A DNA stretch of 64,000 nt from a virus: positions 1 to 64,000 of the IMG/VR virus record IMGVR_UViG_3300030041_000022; one strand, written 5' to 3'. Below, piece by piece: positions 63,861-64,000 of this stretch. Within the stretch, counting starts at the first letter, position 1, and each line of letters starts with the position of its first letter. The position numbers and the translations under genes are program-made. The notes under the pieces are model-generated. The model did no database searches and was not told where the DNA came from. It saw nothing but the letters and a program-made list of their open reading frames with translations.

Positions 63861-64000
63861 GGGTGCTCGCCCAGGTGTTCGCCCAGGCAGCCGAAGACAT
63901 GGAACACCAGGCCGCCAGTGTCGGCGCGACCAAGGTAGTTGAGGCCGCCGATGTGATCGGGTGAACCGGTCGCCATCACCAAGAAGGTGAAGAGATCAGC
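63857..64000 (-). CDS. Hypothetical protein, C-terminal part (runs off window)
   Basis: The last 47 codons of a gene ending HLGEHP, with LNYLGRADTGGLVFHVFGCL. The start lies beyond the window. GTGA overlap with the next gene. Confidence 0.5.
   Translation of the reverse strand, partial: ADLFTFLVMATGSPDHIGGLNYLGRADTGGLVFHVFGCLGEHLGEHP

Noticed and set aside
1-64000. tRNA, rRNA and known riboswitch genes
   Set aside because: I saw no cloverleaf-like region with conserved tRNA boxes and no conserved riboswitch cores in the intergenic gaps; all gaps are short.

Overview
The window is a GC-rich, densely packed, virus-like genome fragment. It has almost no intergenic space, many ATGA or GTGA start/stop overlaps, dozens of small unassignable genes, and long same-strand gene runs that switch direction only a few times. 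I see no rRNA, tRNA, ribosomal protein or metabolic genes. Recognisable functions are nucleic-acid enzymes (serine recombinase, UvrD-like helicase, three PD-(D/E)XK nucleases, dNMP kinase, cytosine-C5 methyltransferase), glycan enzymes, fibre-like proteins and putative virion proteins. No terminase, portal, tail tube, tape measure or HK97-type capsid gene was recognised. The host is unknown. A secreted protein with a GDLDGALAVK-type motif (51071-51580) and Thr/Pro-rich surface proteins are reminiscent of Planctomycetes/PVC bacteria, but this is weak evidence.

Layout: (i) 1-16506, minus strand: possible lysis or membrane genes, three tandem paralogous fibre-like genes, a 1071-residue fibre with YadA-like head repeats, a membrane-anchored glycosyltransferase, a Cys/Thr-rich surface protein and four beta-rich candidate virion proteins. 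(ii) 16627-37045, plus strand: a Phd/YefM-like regulator, small coupled genes, a duplicated module carrying a nuclease in one copy and a DNA methyltransferase in the other, then a long run of proteins with C-terminal membrane segments and basic tails, RRNP-rich basic proteins, a Gp88-like protein and a 1108-residue transglutaminase-like protein. (iii) 37042-40386: three of four members of a paralogous family ending in a REI box, here proposed as candidate capsid-type proteins; one is fused to a BrnA-like ribbon-helix-helix domain. (iv) 40451-64000, mostly minus strand: recombinase, nucleases, a toxin-antitoxin-like pair, a small glycan cluster, helicase and early-type small genes. Four copies of a 19-bp imperfect palindrome precede transcription units in this last region.

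Inference: the many proteins with one C-terminal membrane segment and a basic tail, the REI-box family and the lack of tailed-phage hallmarks fit a large non-tailed virus with an internal membrane. A divergent tailed jumbo phage whose morphogenesis genes lie outside the window is not excluded. The most unusual items are a C5 methyltransferase with a dCMP-deaminase-like domain inserted between motifs IX and X, the nuclease/methyltransferase twin module, the REI-box family with its regulator fusion, and the four-site operator series.
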